Shown one piece after another: positions 51,848 through 61,959 of a DNA stretch of 64,000 nt (positions are counted from its first letter, which is position 1; each line of letters begins with the position of its first letter). Source of the DNA: JACMLD01 sp039915085 (lineage in GTDB: Bacteria; Bacteroidota; Bacteroidia; Chitinophagales; Chitinophagaceae); contig JBDSOC010000006.1 of NCBI GenBank assembly GCA_039915085.1, forward strand, positions 1 to 64,000, in the 5' to 3' direction. The notes under the pieces were generated by a model, which worked only from the letters and a program-made list of their open reading frames with translations, was not told the origin of the DNA and made no database searches. Position numbers and translations under genes: made by a program.

Positions 51848-53857
51848 TTATTTTACGGGAACAAATAATACGGCGTCAGCCACTATTGTACCATCTGCAT
51901 CTTCGTTTGAAATTTTTACAGTGGCTTTTCTGCCAGCAAAAAAATTGGTTGTAGCCACCAATACCCATTCACCGGATGTTTGCCCGGTTACATTTACATC
52001 ATTTTTATTAACAGTTGTACTGATGGTCTTTTGCCCGTTAAAAATTTTTACTTTTGTTACTGTTGCTATATCCTGCAGCCTGGGACAATAAATATACACC
52101 TGGTATTGTGCGGTATGCTTTATTACAGGAACAAAACTAACAGCGGCCGGTGTTTTGCCGGTATTCTTATTTACCAGTAACGATGGGCCATAACCGCCAT
52201 TCTTCTCTCTTTTCCATTGCCCGCTGGTAACTGCATGTGCGGTATCGTCATTGTCTACCAGTACTTCCGGAATACTTTTATCTGCCAACGGATTGTTTTT
52301 AAGGATTATTTGCAATTGCTTTATATTCACTTTCTGCACGGTGCTGTTTTTATCAATTGCCATACAAGCTGCTACAGCACTGGATTGGGCCAATACCATA
52401 AAGACCGGCTCCATCCTGATAGAACCATACGCAATATGACTGGCCGACAGACAAACAGGCACCAGCAAATTGGTGCATTCTTTAGCCTGTGGTATAACAG
52501 CCCGGTAGGCTACCGGGTAAGGATGAATGCCATTTATCTGTACATCACCCTCATTCTTTACCATACCGTTAACCACTATACGCTGCGCGTTATGCGAGTC
52601 CATATTATACGCTCCCATACCTACCCCATCGGAAACAATTGCTTTACCTGTACAATTTGCTTCAGTCATAATATATGCACCCAACATACGCCTTGCTTCG
52701 CGGATGTATAATTGGGGCGTCCAGTTGCCCGTTTTTTCATACTCGTCTTTGGGATACCCCCATTGCAGCATCTGGCTGCGCAGGTATTCAGGCATGCGTT
52801 CATCGTGGCCAATAAAATATAAAAAACCTTTGGTATATGCTTCATGTTTTTTGATAATTGCCTCCCGTGTTGCATAATCCCCATCAGGATAACTGTAATT
52901 CACACCAATCATATCAGTAGAAAACGGACCATTATTATTGATGTCTGTTTTATGATTTGGCATCAGGTCCATTTTCAAAAATCCATTTAAATCTTTGGAG
53001 GGTTTGGATGCCAGGAACCTTAACAATAATTCATACTGCGACGAATCGTATCCTGCTGGTTTTGTAATGGGGATGAGATTGTCAGTATCATTTGTAAGGC
53101 AGATCCTGAAATTATAGGTTTGTATCTTTTTATCCCCACTACCCATTGCCGCAAGGATTTCATTGCTGATGCCCCATAACAAGCCGCTTTCTGGTTTTCC
53201 GGGTATACGGTAGGGATCTATATTATCCGGAAACTGGTGCTTCTCTTTCAACTGCACCCCATTGGCTGTCTCGTTATACATACTGTTTGATTCTCTTCCC
53301 GTAGTGTAACTTACGCCTGCTTTTGCCATTAGATCTCCTTCGTATGTACAATCAATAAATTCTTTAGCATTGATAATTTGCCCTGCCTCTCCGTTTGCAT
53401 TTTCAAGTGCAATGGATATAATTACTGTACCTGATTTATCTACACTCCTTAAGCGTGTACCGTATAAAACATTGCAATCCGCTTTTTTAATATAATCCAG
53501 GAAAATAGATGCCGCTATTTTGGGTTCAAAAATCCACTGCTCAAATTTGCCATAATGTTTGCCCAGCTTCCTGTAAAAATCCCTGGCCAACCCGGTTACC
53601 ACATACTTATTACCAATATCAGTATATCCCAATCCACCAGATGATAAGCCTCCCAAACGGTATCCCGGCTCAACCAATATCACTTTCTTATGCATCATGA
53701 CTGCGGTGTAAGCGGCAATTACCCCGGCAGACGTGCCACCATACACACATACATCCACTTTTATATTTTGGGATGGAGGCTGTGCATGCAAGAAAACAGG
53801 CAGTAAAATATACAGGCAGGTACTAACAATTTTAAACATTTGCTTTTTATTTTGCAT
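51848..53857 (-). CDS. Exported FAD-dependent oxidoreductase with golvesin-like C-terminal domain
   Basis: A 669-residue protein with a signal peptide (TCLYILLPVFLHAQ). The N-terminal FAD-binding fold VDVCVYGGTSAGVIAAYTAV, VEPGYRLGGLSSGGLG and CTYEGDLMAKAG match the FAD_oxidored group, often annotated as xanthan lyase by old transfer. The C-terminal ~130 residues (KNGGYGPSLLVNKNTGKTPAAV to ADAVLFVPVK) resemble a golvesin/xanthan-lyase-type beta-sandwich. The substrate is probably a carbohydrate derivative, but this is not proven. Its ATG follows the isomerase stop by one base, so the two are translationally coupled. Confidence 0.85.
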   Translation of the reverse strand: MQNKKQMFKIVSTCLYILLPVFLHAQPPSQNIKVDVCVYGGTSAGVIAAYTAVMMHKKVILVEPGYRLGGLSSGGLGYTDIGNKYVVTGLARDFYRKLGKHYGKFEQWIFEPKIAASIFLDYIKKADCNVLYGTRLRSVDKSGTVIISIALENANGEAGQIINAKEFIDCTYEGDLMAKAGVSYTTGRESNSMYNETANGVQLKEKHQFPDNIDPYRIPGKPESGLLWGISNEILAAMGSGDKKIQTYNFRICLTNDTDNLIPITKPAGYDSSQYELLLRFLASKPSKDLNGFLKMDLMPNHKTDINNNGPFSTDMIGVNYSYPDGDYATREAIIKKHEAYTKGFLYFIGHDERMPEYLRSQMLQWGYPKDEYEKTGNWTPQLYIREARRMLGAYIMTEANCTGKAIVSDGVGMGAYNMDSHNAQRIVVNGMVKNEGDVQINGIHPYPVAYRAVIPQAKECTNLLVPVCLSASHIAYGSIRMEPVFMVLAQSSAVAACMAIDKNSTVQKVNIKQLQIILKNNPLADKSIPEVLVDNDDTAHAVTSGQWKREKNGGYGPSLLVNKNTGKTPAAVSFVPVIKHTAQYQVYIYCPRLQDIATVTKVKIFNGQKTISTTVNKNDVNVTGQTSGEWVLVATTNFFAGRKATVKISNEDADGTIVADAVLFVPVK

Positions 53858-53858
53858 A

Positions 53859-55289
53859 CTAACAAACTTTTATAACTTCCATATTCAACAATGCACCCAG
53901 CTTTTCAATTTTTGAACTGATATGGCCAATACCAACGGCGCAATGATGAGCAGGTCCATGACTATTCCAGTCATTGACAAATTTTCTTGCGCCTGTTGAA
54001 AATTTATAACGGCTGTTTGTATTACCAATTTGCATAACCGGCCCTTCAACAGATGCTCCTTCTGCAACCAATAACATTAACCCCCCGCCCCTTTTCTCCA
54101 ATACGGAAAGTAATGTAACCGGCCCATTCTTTACAGACATTTCAACTGATACGCCTTTACCCACTTTGCCATGATACACGGCTAAAGGCCGCACTTTGGT
54201 TTTTCCTTCCGCAATGGCTATATGACCGGGTCCATCATGCCCCATCAGTACTACGTCATCGGCAAAATCCATTGCATAATATTCTGTAAAAGATCCACCT
54301 GCCCCAAAAGAATCCATAATTTTCATGGCCTGCGCATTTTTTATTTCATATTCTCCTGCTACAGGTATGCCATTGGCGGTTAATAAAGAATTGCCAAGAA
54401 TAATAGAAGCAACGGCCTCTTCATTTTCTGCATTGCCGGTCCCTTTATAATAATATGCCAGAGACCCAAGCTTATATTTGGCTACCAGCAAGTCTAAGGC
54501 TACAGAAGTAATGGCTGCCTTTTCTAATTCGTCAGCAGGACAATCTGCCTGTATATCATAGACATCATTAAAAAGTGCCAACCGCTCTTTTATTTGTGTA
54601 TGGCTTACGGTTTTTCTCAGCGCAGCCAATTCTTCTACTTCCAGCAATTCTATGTGCCCGCCAAAATGCGCATATTGTTGCGTGAGATCGGTATAAATAT
54701 CCAGCATGCCACTGTAATAATGCCCCATGCAACCAAGCCGGTTATAAAACATTGTATTGGCAACAGCAGCAGCTTCTACCCATTCGGTTATTTCTGTCCA
54801 GCACCCAGGGTCGTCATACAGCATTCCGGTAACCTGTTGAAAACGGATACCGGTGCGGTTAAACACATTGGCAATTTCAGGCACGGGACAAGCTGAACAA
54901 TAAGCCAGCCATTCACCGGTCATTTTAGTTCTGTCAGTCATGGCATTAAAAGAAGTATAGTCAATAGCCGCTGCGGGAGAAAGATTAAGTATAATAACAG
55001 GCACCTTCGCTCTCTGCACTACAGGCAAAACCGTTGATGATAATGCATAGGTAGTGACATACAAAAAAATAATATCAACGTCTGATGTTTTAAATAATTT
55101 ACCTGCTTCAAAAGCTTTATCTACCGTATCTACCAGCCCGGCATTTATAACCGACCCATGAATAGCCGCAAGTTTTTTATGAACTATTGAAAGATATTCT
55201 TCCAGTCTTTCTTTCAGGCCATCAAACTGTGCCCAATACGTGTCCAGTCCAATACCGAAGAGACCAATCTTTAAAGAGTTATTTTTCAT
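53859..55289 (-). CDS. L-arabinose/L-fucose isomerase family protein
   Basis: A 476-residue cytoplasmic protein. The N-terminal FucI/AraA fold (KIGLFGIGLDTYWAQFDGLKE, VDIIFLYVTTYALSST) leads to the metal and substrate region EWLAYCSACPVPEIANVF, RLGCMGHYYSGMLDIYTD, FGAGGSFTEYYAMDF and LMGHDGPGHIAIA, with acidic/His ligands in the last two. The family interconverts aldoses and ketoses. The substrate here is not established and could be a pentose released by GH172/GH140. It lies between the VOC gene and the exported FAD enzyme on one strand. Confidence 0.85.
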   Translation of the reverse strand: MKNNSLKIGLFGIGLDTYWAQFDGLKERLEEYLSIVHKKLAAIHGSVINAGLVDTVDKAFEAGKLFKTSDVDIIFLYVTTYALSSTVLPVVQRAKVPVIILNLSPAAAIDYTSFNAMTDRTKMTGEWLAYCSACPVPEIANVFNRTGIRFQQVTGMLYDDPGCWTEITEWVEAAAVANTMFYNRLGCMGHYYSGMLDIYTDLTQQYAHFGGHIELLEVEELAALRKTVSHTQIKERLALFNDVYDIQADCPADELEKAAITSVALDLLVAKYKLGSLAYYYKGTGNAENEEAVASIILGNSLLTANGIPVAGEYEIKNAQAMKIMDSFGAGGSFTEYYAMDFADDVVLMGHDGPGHIAIAEGKTKVRPLAVYHGKVGKGVSVEMSVKNGPVTLLSVLEKRGGGLMLLVAEGASVEGPVMQIGNTNSRYKFSTGARKFVNDWNSHGPAHHCAVGIGHISSKIEKLGALLNMEVIKVC

Positions 55290-55360
55290 TTGAAAGTTTA
55301 TAGATAACCTTATTACATTTTCCCTAAAGAAAAGAATATTTTATGAAATGGAGTTGTAAT

Positions 55361-55786
55361 TTATTTTATCACCTGGTTAAATTCCAGCCGCTCACCATCC
55401 GGGCCAGAAATATTAAAATACCGGCAGCCTTTTTCCCAGAAAGAAAGAAATACAGGCGTATTTTCAAGAATATCAAAAGAAGCATTTTTTAACAGGGAAA
55501 ATGTTACATCAATATCATCCACATCAAATGCAATGTGATCAATATGCCCGTTTTTTCTTTTTCTTATTTCATCCAACTGCTTACCCGGCAATTGATACAG
55601 TTCAATAACAACCGACTTGTTTTTCATCATGATACAAATGCCGGTTTCACCATCCACTGTAAAAAGAGAGCGCATAATATTTTCAAATCCAAGCCTGGCA
55701 TAAAATGCTTCGGAAACAGCCATATCAGTTACAGGAATGCCAACATGCTGCAGGTGGTTGATGATGCCAGTAAACTGATCTTTCAT
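55361..55786 (-). CDS. VOC (glyoxalase/bleomycin resistance) family protein
   Basis: A 141-residue protein with paired beta-alpha-beta-beta-beta modules. Visible signatures are NHLQHVGIPVTDMAVSEAFYARLGF and GHIDHIAFDVDDIDVTFSLL, the C-terminal YFNISGPDGERLEFNQ, and His/Glu positions suitable for a divalent metal. Members include glyoxalase I, dioxygenases and epimerases, and the reaction cannot be assigned. It is 71 bases upstream of the isomerase gene and probably starts that operon. Confidence 0.87.
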   Translation of the reverse strand: MKDQFTGIINHLQHVGIPVTDMAVSEAFYARLGFENIMRSLFTVDGETGICIMMKNKSVVIELYQLPGKQLDEIRKRKNGHIDHIAFDVDDIDVTFSLLKNASFDILENTPVFLSFWEKGCRYFNISGPDGERLEFNQVIK

Positions 55787-56243
55787 TTAGTATTGTTAGA
55801 TGTACGGGAAGTTTTACCTATCTCAAAGTTAAGGCTCCCTTATCTCTCTTACGTATTTATTGCATTAAATGCCTGAACATGCTATTTCACTAATTTTGAA
55901 CATTTTGTTTTTATTTTACTGGCATAAACAGCATCGTTTTAAACCCTCATTATTTGTATGGAGCCTTAATCATTGTATGCGCCCCTCAATTTTGGTTACC
56001 ATTTTTCTTATACCAGGCATAACGCCGGTTTGGAAAAAAAAGTAATTCTAAAGTTGCCTTAAAAGCTATTTAACACCTTTTATCGTATTTTTTAGGCTGT
56101 TCATCGAAAAACATCCAGCTGGCTATTTTGTAACCCTATATTTGTATTGGTTTTTCATAGGATATTGGATTTTAACCGGGGCAGGATTTCTATCCAGCCC
56201 TTATTTATTTATAAAATCTCTGATTTCACAAATATTATAATAA
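55787..56243. other. Intergenic region between VOC and OmpA-family genes
   Basis: About 460 AT-rich bases. The left end must hold the promoter for the minus-strand VOC/isomerase operon. No gene, RNA or repeat is recognised. Confidence 0.45.
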
Positions 56244-56278
56244 AAGAAGGCCGCCCTGTATACAGTGGCGGCCTTCTT
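56244..56278. terminator. Terminator after the OmpA-family gene
   Basis: AAGAAGGCCGCC and GGCGGCCTTCTT form a perfect 12-bp stem flanked by T tracts on both strands. It is 16 bases after the minus-strand stop. Confidence 0.88.
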
Positions 56279-56293
56279 TTTATTTTATCCAAT

Positions 56294-58510
56294 TTAATTA
56301 TTGGTGTTAATACTTTTATGTACTTCTTTTTGGTTAACGTTTCTTATTATAACTTCTACTCTTCTGTTACACTGCCTGCCTTCTTCAGTCTTATTATCAC
56401 ACATCGGGTTGTCTTTACCAAAACCCCTGGCTATTACCCTTGATTTATTAACCCCGTGTTTAATCAGTGCGTTGGCAACTGCCTGTGCCCGTGCTTTAGA
56501 TAATTTTTTGTTTACTGCTACGCTGCCTTTATTATCAGTATACCCATCAATATAAAAATTTGAATTCGGTATTTGCTCAGCCATAACAGTTGCCGCATGT
56601 GCAAGAATGGTATCTGATTCCGGGCGGATAGTAGCTTTACCATAATCGAAAAGTATGCTTTTAAAATCCGCTGTTATCTGCACAACCACCTGTTCAACAG
56701 GACAACCTTTACTGGATGCTGGTCCGGCTTTATCAGGACACAAATCCTGATCATCGGGCACACCATCACCATCTGTATCCGGAATTGGACAACCCTGGTA
56801 TTTTTCAACGCCTGCTACTGACGGGCATTTATCATCTTTATCAGGAATACCATCACCGTCTGCATCGGGACAGCCATTAAATTTTTTAAGTCCTGCTACA
56901 GTTTTACATGAATCTTCTTCATCATTTACGCCATCTCCATCAGTATCCGGTATAGGACAGCCGTTATATCTCTTTAAGCCCTGAATAGCTTTACATGAAT
57001 CTTCTTCATCATTTATACCGTCTGCATCAGTATCGGGTATGGGACAACCCTGGTACCTGGCGAAACCAGAAACATCAGGGCATTTATCCATATCATCAAA
57101 CACACCATCCTTATCAGTATCCGGCCTGATTTTCTTCTTATAGGGCATTCCAAAATGTAGTCCAACATGCAGATCAGCCTGTTTGGAGTGATGAACCAAC
57201 GCTGAAAGCACGCTGCCTGAGCCAATAAAAAAGGGACCAGCCCTGAAAGCAAGACCTGCATTAAATTTCGTCAAATCGTTATAACTTAAAGGGAGTTCTA
57301 CACTAAAAGTGCGGTTTTCCCATCGTGGCGTAATGCCATAGGCATTGTAATAATATAAAGAAAGAGAGCTGGTGCTATTGGTTTTAAACTGACCGGCAAA
57401 ATTTAACGCAAAAGTTTCGCTCAGCATGAAATCAATGTCGGCATGGATAGTAGTGGGCAGATTTACTTTATAAGAACTGCCGATAGCCGAGCCGGTAAAA
57501 TAAGGGCTCGCATCAAGAATGGCTTTGTATTCATTTATAGATTTGCCTGCAAATTGTGCCAAAGGGAAGTTACCCGCAGCCGGAATGTTTACAGCGTAAT
57601 TGGAAGCCTGGTTAGAACTTCTGTCAAAATTTATTCTTCCCACATCAAGTAATGAAGCGGCAATTTTTAGCTTGTATTTATTGGCGAACCGGTCACTAAC
57701 ATACATCGAATAGTCCTTTGCGGGACGCCATTCATAAACAAAACCGATGTCTGCACCAACACCGTGTCCATTAAATTTAAAAAAATCGCCAAATTTATAA
57801 TTACCAAAGTCAGCTGCGGTAGTATTAATAGATAAATTGCCGGTAGTAGCTGTGAGGTATGTACTGCCGGAGCCGTTAACAGTACCCGCCAGGTTGTTGG
57901 CAGAAAGATAAGAATCTGCAGTACCTGCAATGTATTTTACACTAATTCCACCTTTGAAAAAATGATGGCTTGCTTTGTTAGTAAGCACCTGTCCGATTGA
58001 TCCTCCGATTTCTGTCCAGCCAGTGGCATGTACCAGCATATTAGTATTAAAATTAAACGGGATGCCGGTATTAGTGGTTCCTCCATCCAGAATAGCACTT
58101 GCCAGGTTACCATTTACATTTTTACCATTTGCAAATACACGTGACCGGCTGGTAATAGCAATAGAAGTCTTAGGGCTAAGGCTGAACATAACCGATGGTC
58201 CTAGTACATCAACATAGGAAAGACTATTGATGTTTGCAGTACCACGCAGTAATTTTGATTTTAATGAATCAGCATTGAACGAATGTGTAATGTCTTTAAA
58301 TTTTAATCCGGAGGCACTCGTTCCCACAAAACCATTGACTGCAATAACATTTACATCCCACTTAAACCGGTTGTCCGCAATATTGGCGGGATTAAATATA
58401 ACACCGTTAACACCGGTATAATTACTTGTTCTGTAACCGGGAAAGGTTTGCGCATTGGCTATAACTGCGCATGCAAACATGCATAAAAAAAGGAGGCAGC
58501 ACTTACTCAT
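56294..58510 (-). CDS. OmpA-family outer-membrane protein with TSP3 calcium repeats
   Basis: About 738 residues with a signal peptide (CLLFLCMFACAVIANAQ). An N-terminal beta-barrel-like domain of ~430 residues (TFPGYRTSNYTGVNGVIFNPA; similar to DUF5723-type proteins) is followed by five thrombospondin type 3 repeats (about 455-600; units such as DTDGDGVNDEEDSCK ending NGCP). The C-terminal OmpA domain (SILFDYGKATIRPESD, YIDGYTDNKGSVAVNKKLSKAR, ARGFGKDNPMC) binds peptidoglycan. It links outer membrane and cell wall. A TTG six bases upstream is in frame, but the ATG at 58510 is chosen. Monocistronic. Confidence 0.92.
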   Translation of the reverse strand: MSKCCLLFLCMFACAVIANAQTFPGYRTSNYTGVNGVIFNPANIADNRFKWDVNVIAVNGFVGTSASGLKFKDITHSFNADSLKSKLLRGTANINSLSYVDVLGPSVMFSLSPKTSIAITSRSRVFANGKNVNGNLASAILDGGTTNTGIPFNFNTNMLVHATGWTEIGGSIGQVLTNKASHHFFKGGISVKYIAGTADSYLSANNLAGTVNGSGSTYLTATTGNLSINTTAADFGNYKFGDFFKFNGHGVGADIGFVYEWRPAKDYSMYVSDRFANKYKLKIAASLLDVGRINFDRSSNQASNYAVNIPAAGNFPLAQFAGKSINEYKAILDASPYFTGSAIGSSYKVNLPTTIHADIDFMLSETFALNFAGQFKTNSTSSLSLYYYNAYGITPRWENRTFSVELPLSYNDLTKFNAGLAFRAGPFFIGSGSVLSALVHHSKQADLHVGLHFGMPYKKKIRPDTDKDGVFDDMDKCPDVSGFARYQGCPIPDTDADGINDEEDSCKAIQGLKRYNGCPIPDTDGDGVNDEEDSCKTVAGLKKFNGCPDADGDGIPDKDDKCPSVAGVEKYQGCPIPDTDGDGVPDDQDLCPDKAGPASSKGCPVEQVVVQITADFKSILFDYGKATIRPESDTILAHAATVMAEQIPNSNFYIDGYTDNKGSVAVNKKLSKARAQAVANALIKHGVNKSRVIARGFGKDNPMCDNKTEEGRQCNRRVEVIIRNVNQKEVHKSINTNN

Positions 58511-59123
58511 AAACAAAAGTTTTAAAATATTATTCCAGATCTCCTGGAAAGAGTTTACTTTCTACGGTAAGTGTTAACTGGAGGGGTGATTATATATTTA
58601 AAGTTGAGTTAAAATCATGCCATTAATATATTCTTCAAATTTGTATAAAATATTCACAAGAAAGCCTTGTTTGAATAAACAAACCCTTGTGTGATTGTGC
58701 ATTTTTTTTTTATAATTTCTATTTGGGTATGAAAATCTACAAATTTGTAATACCGGGAATAAGTGCTCTTATTTTAAAATACATAAAACAACCGGATAAA
58801 TCAGGAATAAGACATTGAGAATAGGAATGATTTAATAGAAAAGTTGCTGCAGGAGAAATAACCATTACTATTGCCTGAGAGGCGCGGGGGATTTTGCTAA
58901 TAAAACAATAGAATTATCCATTTAGACTGCAAAGGGATATTGAGGGGCGGCTTCAGAAAAAAGAACAATTCAATTCAATAAAGATGTTGATTTTATAAGG
59001 CTGTTGCGCTTATATGGATAATTCTAAAAAACAAATAAATGGCGCCAGACAAACTGCTAAAAAAAATGCCATTTATATACCGCGTAGCTGGCATAATAAC
59101 TGTTATTGTTAAGTAAACAAAAT
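58511..59123. other. Divergent intergenic region with nested inverted repeat
   Basis: About 610 AT-rich bases. At 58655-58691, outer arms CACAAG/CTTGTG enclose inner arms TTGTTT/AAACAA, a nested inverted repeat about 145 bases upstream of the OmpA-family start that could be an operator. No gene is seen. Confidence 0.4.
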
Positions 59124-59900
59124 ATGCCTGAGTTACCCGATATAGAAGTTTTTACACGCAACCTGAACAACCTATTTGCCGGGAAGAAGTTGCTAACTGT
59201 AAAAATTGTCAATGGAAAAAAATTAAAGGATAAGCCTGCCGCTTATGCGAGGGCTCTTAATGGTAAAACCCTGGAAAAAATTTATCGCTCCGGCAAAGAA
59301 ATGCGGTTTGCATTTTCAGGAGGTCAATTACTTGGTCTTCACCTGATGCTGACAGGAGATATTTTTGTATTTGAAAAAGAGTTTGATCACCATTCTATAA
59401 TTGCAGCGCTTTATTTTAAGGATGGATCCGGGCTTGCGCTTACTGACCGCATGAAAAATGCAAATATTAAACTCGACCCTGTAGATAAAAGTGGTGTGGA
59501 TGCCATCTCTCCAAAACTCAATTATACCTATCTCAAGAATGCATTTAAAAGAAAAACAACCATTAAGAAATTACTTACCGACCAGCATATAATAAGGGGT
59601 ATTGGCAATAGCTATTCCGATGAAATCCTCTGGGAAGCAAGAATATCTCCATACTCAGTTGCGGCAGCTATTCCGGATGATAAAATCAGGCAGCTTCCAG
59701 CCATTATTAAACGTATTTTAAAAAAAGAAATAAAGCAGATCTATACTCATTTTAAGGGGAAGGTCAATGGCGAAGTAAAAACGTTTTTACGGATTCATAC
59801 CAAAGAAAAAACCAAAAGTCCTACAGGCTCACCCATTATTATTGACCAAAAAGGCATGATGAAAACCTATTATACCAAAGAGCAGGTGTTATACAAATAA
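59124..59900 (+). CDS. mutM: Fpg/Nei-family DNA glycosylase without zinc-finger cysteines
   Basis: About 258 residues. It starts MPELPDIEVFTRNL, where Pro2 is the catalytic nucleophile after Met removal and Glu3 and Glu6 follow the family pattern. The HLMLTGDIFVF region carries the conserved Met/Leu wedge area. The H2TH region is LLTDQHIIRGIGNSYSDEILW. The C-terminal finger (IHTKEKTKSPTGSPIIIDQK to EQVLYK) has no Cys where the family has four, so it is a zincless finger. The enzyme should excise oxidised bases. A frame from 59106 adds six residues, but the PELPD start fixes the ATG at 59124. Confidence 0.9.
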   Translation: MPELPDIEVFTRNLNNLFAGKKLLTVKIVNGKKLKDKPAAYARALNGKTLEKIYRSGKEMRFAFSGGQLLGLHLMLTGDIFVFEKEFDHHSIIAALYFKDGSGLALTDRMKNANIKLDPVDKSGVDAISPKLNYTYLKNAFKRKTTIKKLLTDQHIIRGIGNSYSDEILWEARISPYSVAAAIPDDKIRQLPAIIKRILKKEIKQIYTHFKGKVNGEVKTFLRIHTKEKTKSPTGSPIIIDQKGMMKTYYTKEQVLYK

Positions 59901-60022
59901 ATGAATTTTGTATTTGATCATTTATTACCGGAAAATATTTGGATTAATTACTTCGTCTTTGTTCCTATATAATCTGTTTGCGCAGGCTACAATTATGGCC
60001 CGATTTTATAATAAATATTGTT

Positions 60023-61759
60023 ATGAACCCAACCCAGCGTAAAAAACGCATCGCCATTATAGGAGGCGGACCAGCAGGGCTTTTCCTTTTTAAGAAAATA
60101 GTTGAAGAAGACAATAAGAATTTTACCGTTGACATTTTTGAAGCAGCCATGCATTTGGGGAGTGGCATGCCTTACAGTCACCGTGGCGCCGATGATGAAC
60201 ATATTACTAATGTTTCGGGGAATGAAATACCCAGGCTGGAGATACCTATTACAGAGTGGATGGCCACGTTGCCATTGGAAACACTTCAGCGGTTCAATAT
60301 TGAGCCGGCAAAGTTTAGTGAGTACAAAGTTTTTCCACGTCTTTTATTCGGTGAATACCTGAGTGCCCAATTCAATTTATTATTGGAGAAAGCGGCTATA
60401 AAAGGACTTTCGACGGAAGTTCATCTGAATAGCAGGGTAACAGATATTGCAGACCTGGTACAGAAAAATAAAGTAATGGTTGAAGTTGCTCATCAGAATA
60501 AACTGGAATTTGACCAGGTTATCATTTGCACGGGACATGCATGGCCTTTAACCCATGAAGGAAAGACGCCGGGTTATTTTGATTCTCCTTATCCGCCTTC
60601 AAAAATCGGGAAGCGCTTCAATCATACCATTGCGCTTCGAGGCAGCTCGCTCACAGCAATTGATGCCATTCGCACGCTTGCCCGCCATAACGGAAATTTT
60701 ATGACTGAAACCCCGCACAAGCTTTCTTTTGTTCCGCATAAAGATGCCCAGCATTTTAAAATTGACATGTATTCTATTAAAGGTTTGTTACCAGGCATTC
60801 GTTTTCATTTGGACGACCCGCATCTGTCACCTGCGTCACTTCTTTCAAAGGAAGAAATCCGCCAGCACATGAAGGAAAATAATGGATTTGTTTCGCTTGA
60901 TTTTATTTTTGAAAATGATTTTAAAAGTTCTTTGCGGGATAAGGATCCCTTGTTCTATGATCATATTAAAAATATGCGGATGGAAGAATTTGTCAATGAA
61001 ATGATGCGCATGCGTGAACTGGCTGAACCTTTTGCTTTGTTTAAAGCTGAGTATGAAGAAGCAAAAAGATCCATCAGGCAAAAAGAATCTGTCTACTGGA
61101 AAGAGATGCTTGCAGTCCTTAGTTTCGCAATGAATTACCCCGCTAAATATTTGTCTGCAGAAGATATGCAAAGGCATCAGAAAATGCTTATGCCACTGAT
61201 TTCGATAGTCATTGCATTTGCGCCCCAGGGTTCCTGCGAAGAAATAATTGCTTTGTACGAAGCTGGTTTGCTTACTATTATCGCTGTGGATGAACAAAGT
61301 CATGTTGAGCCCTGCGGGGATGGCGGTGTCACTTACTATCACACCGGTGAAGACGGGCAACAACAGCAAAGAACTTATAAAACATTTATTGATTGCACCG
61401 GGCAAAAACACCTTTCACTGGATGATTTTCCTTTTAAAAGTATTGTGCATGATGGCACGCTCAGCCGCGCACGTTTAAAATTCAAATCACCCGAACAGGC
61501 TAAAATACAAAAGTCGGAAGGCACTGACGGTATTGTACAAATGAACGATAATAAATTCTATTTACAAGTCCCGGGAATTGCTATAACGGATAGCTTCAGG
61601 GTGACAGGTGAAAATGGAGAAGCAAACCCACGTATTTATATTATGTCAGTTCCATACATCGGTGGTTATAATCCTGATTATTCCGGACTCGATTTTTGCG
61701 AGGAAGCTGCCACAACAATTGTTGCAGATATTTTCGAAAGGGTGATTGACCCTGTTTAA
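60023..61759 (+). CDS. FAD/NAD(P)-binding oxidoreductase (NAD_binding_9 type)
   Basis: About 578 residues. The dinucleotide motif RIAIIGGGPAGLFLFKKIVEE starts the protein. The second half of the fold shows VSGNEIPRLEIPI, QVIICTGHAWPLTHEGK and a final IYIMSVPYIGGYNPDYSGLDF. This is the FAD-NAD(P)-binding family annotated in YdhS-like proteins, whose substrate is unknown. There is no signal peptide, so it is cytoplasmic. The frame extends to 59978, but the ATG at 60023 starts the family domain. It is monocistronic and the last ordinary gene before the tmRNA remnant. Confidence 0.85.
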   Translation: MNPTQRKKRIAIIGGGPAGLFLFKKIVEEDNKNFTVDIFEAAMHLGSGMPYSHRGADDEHITNVSGNEIPRLEIPITEWMATLPLETLQRFNIEPAKFSEYKVFPRLLFGEYLSAQFNLLLEKAAIKGLSTEVHLNSRVTDIADLVQKNKVMVEVAHQNKLEFDQVIICTGHAWPLTHEGKTPGYFDSPYPPSKIGKRFNHTIALRGSSLTAIDAIRTLARHNGNFMTETPHKLSFVPHKDAQHFKIDMYSIKGLLPGIRFHLDDPHLSPASLLSKEEIRQHMKENNGFVSLDFIFENDFKSSLRDKDPLFYDHIKNMRMEEFVNEMMRMRELAEPFALFKAEYEEAKRSIRQKESVYWKEMLAVLSFAMNYPAKYLSAEDMQRHQKMLMPLISIVIAFAPQGSCEEIIALYEAGLLTIIAVDEQSHVEPCGDGGVTYYHTGEDGQQQQRTYKTFIDCTGQKHLSLDDFPFKSIVHDGTLSRARLKFKSPEQAKIQKSEGTDGIVQMNDNKFYLQVPGIAITDSFRVTGENGEANPRIYIMSVPYIGGYNPDYSGLDFCEEAATTIVADIFERVIDPV

Positions 61760-61888
61760 TTAGAAAATCTAACGGCACGACAGCTACGATTTTACCAACC
61801 GTTTTCAGCAATATTCCTTTTTTATAAATATAGAACCAAAAGTAAAGAAGACATGGTGGTTGGATAAACACCGATATCACTTAAAAGC

Positions 61889-61917
61889 AAAAAAAACCGC
61901 CAATACATCATTGACGG
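61889..61917 (-). terminator. Minus-strand terminator, probable old ssrA terminator
   Basis: On the minus strand CCGTCAAT and ATTGGCGG pair (seven Watson-Crick pairs and one G·U) followed by eight T. On the plus strand the G·U becomes a C·A mismatch, so it belongs to a minus-strand transcript. The only minus-strand feature upstream of it is the tmRNA 3' end 43 bases away. Confidence 0.72.
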
Positions 61918-61959
61918 GTTTTCTTGTTACTGCACCTTAGGCAGTTAATTAAATTTTTG

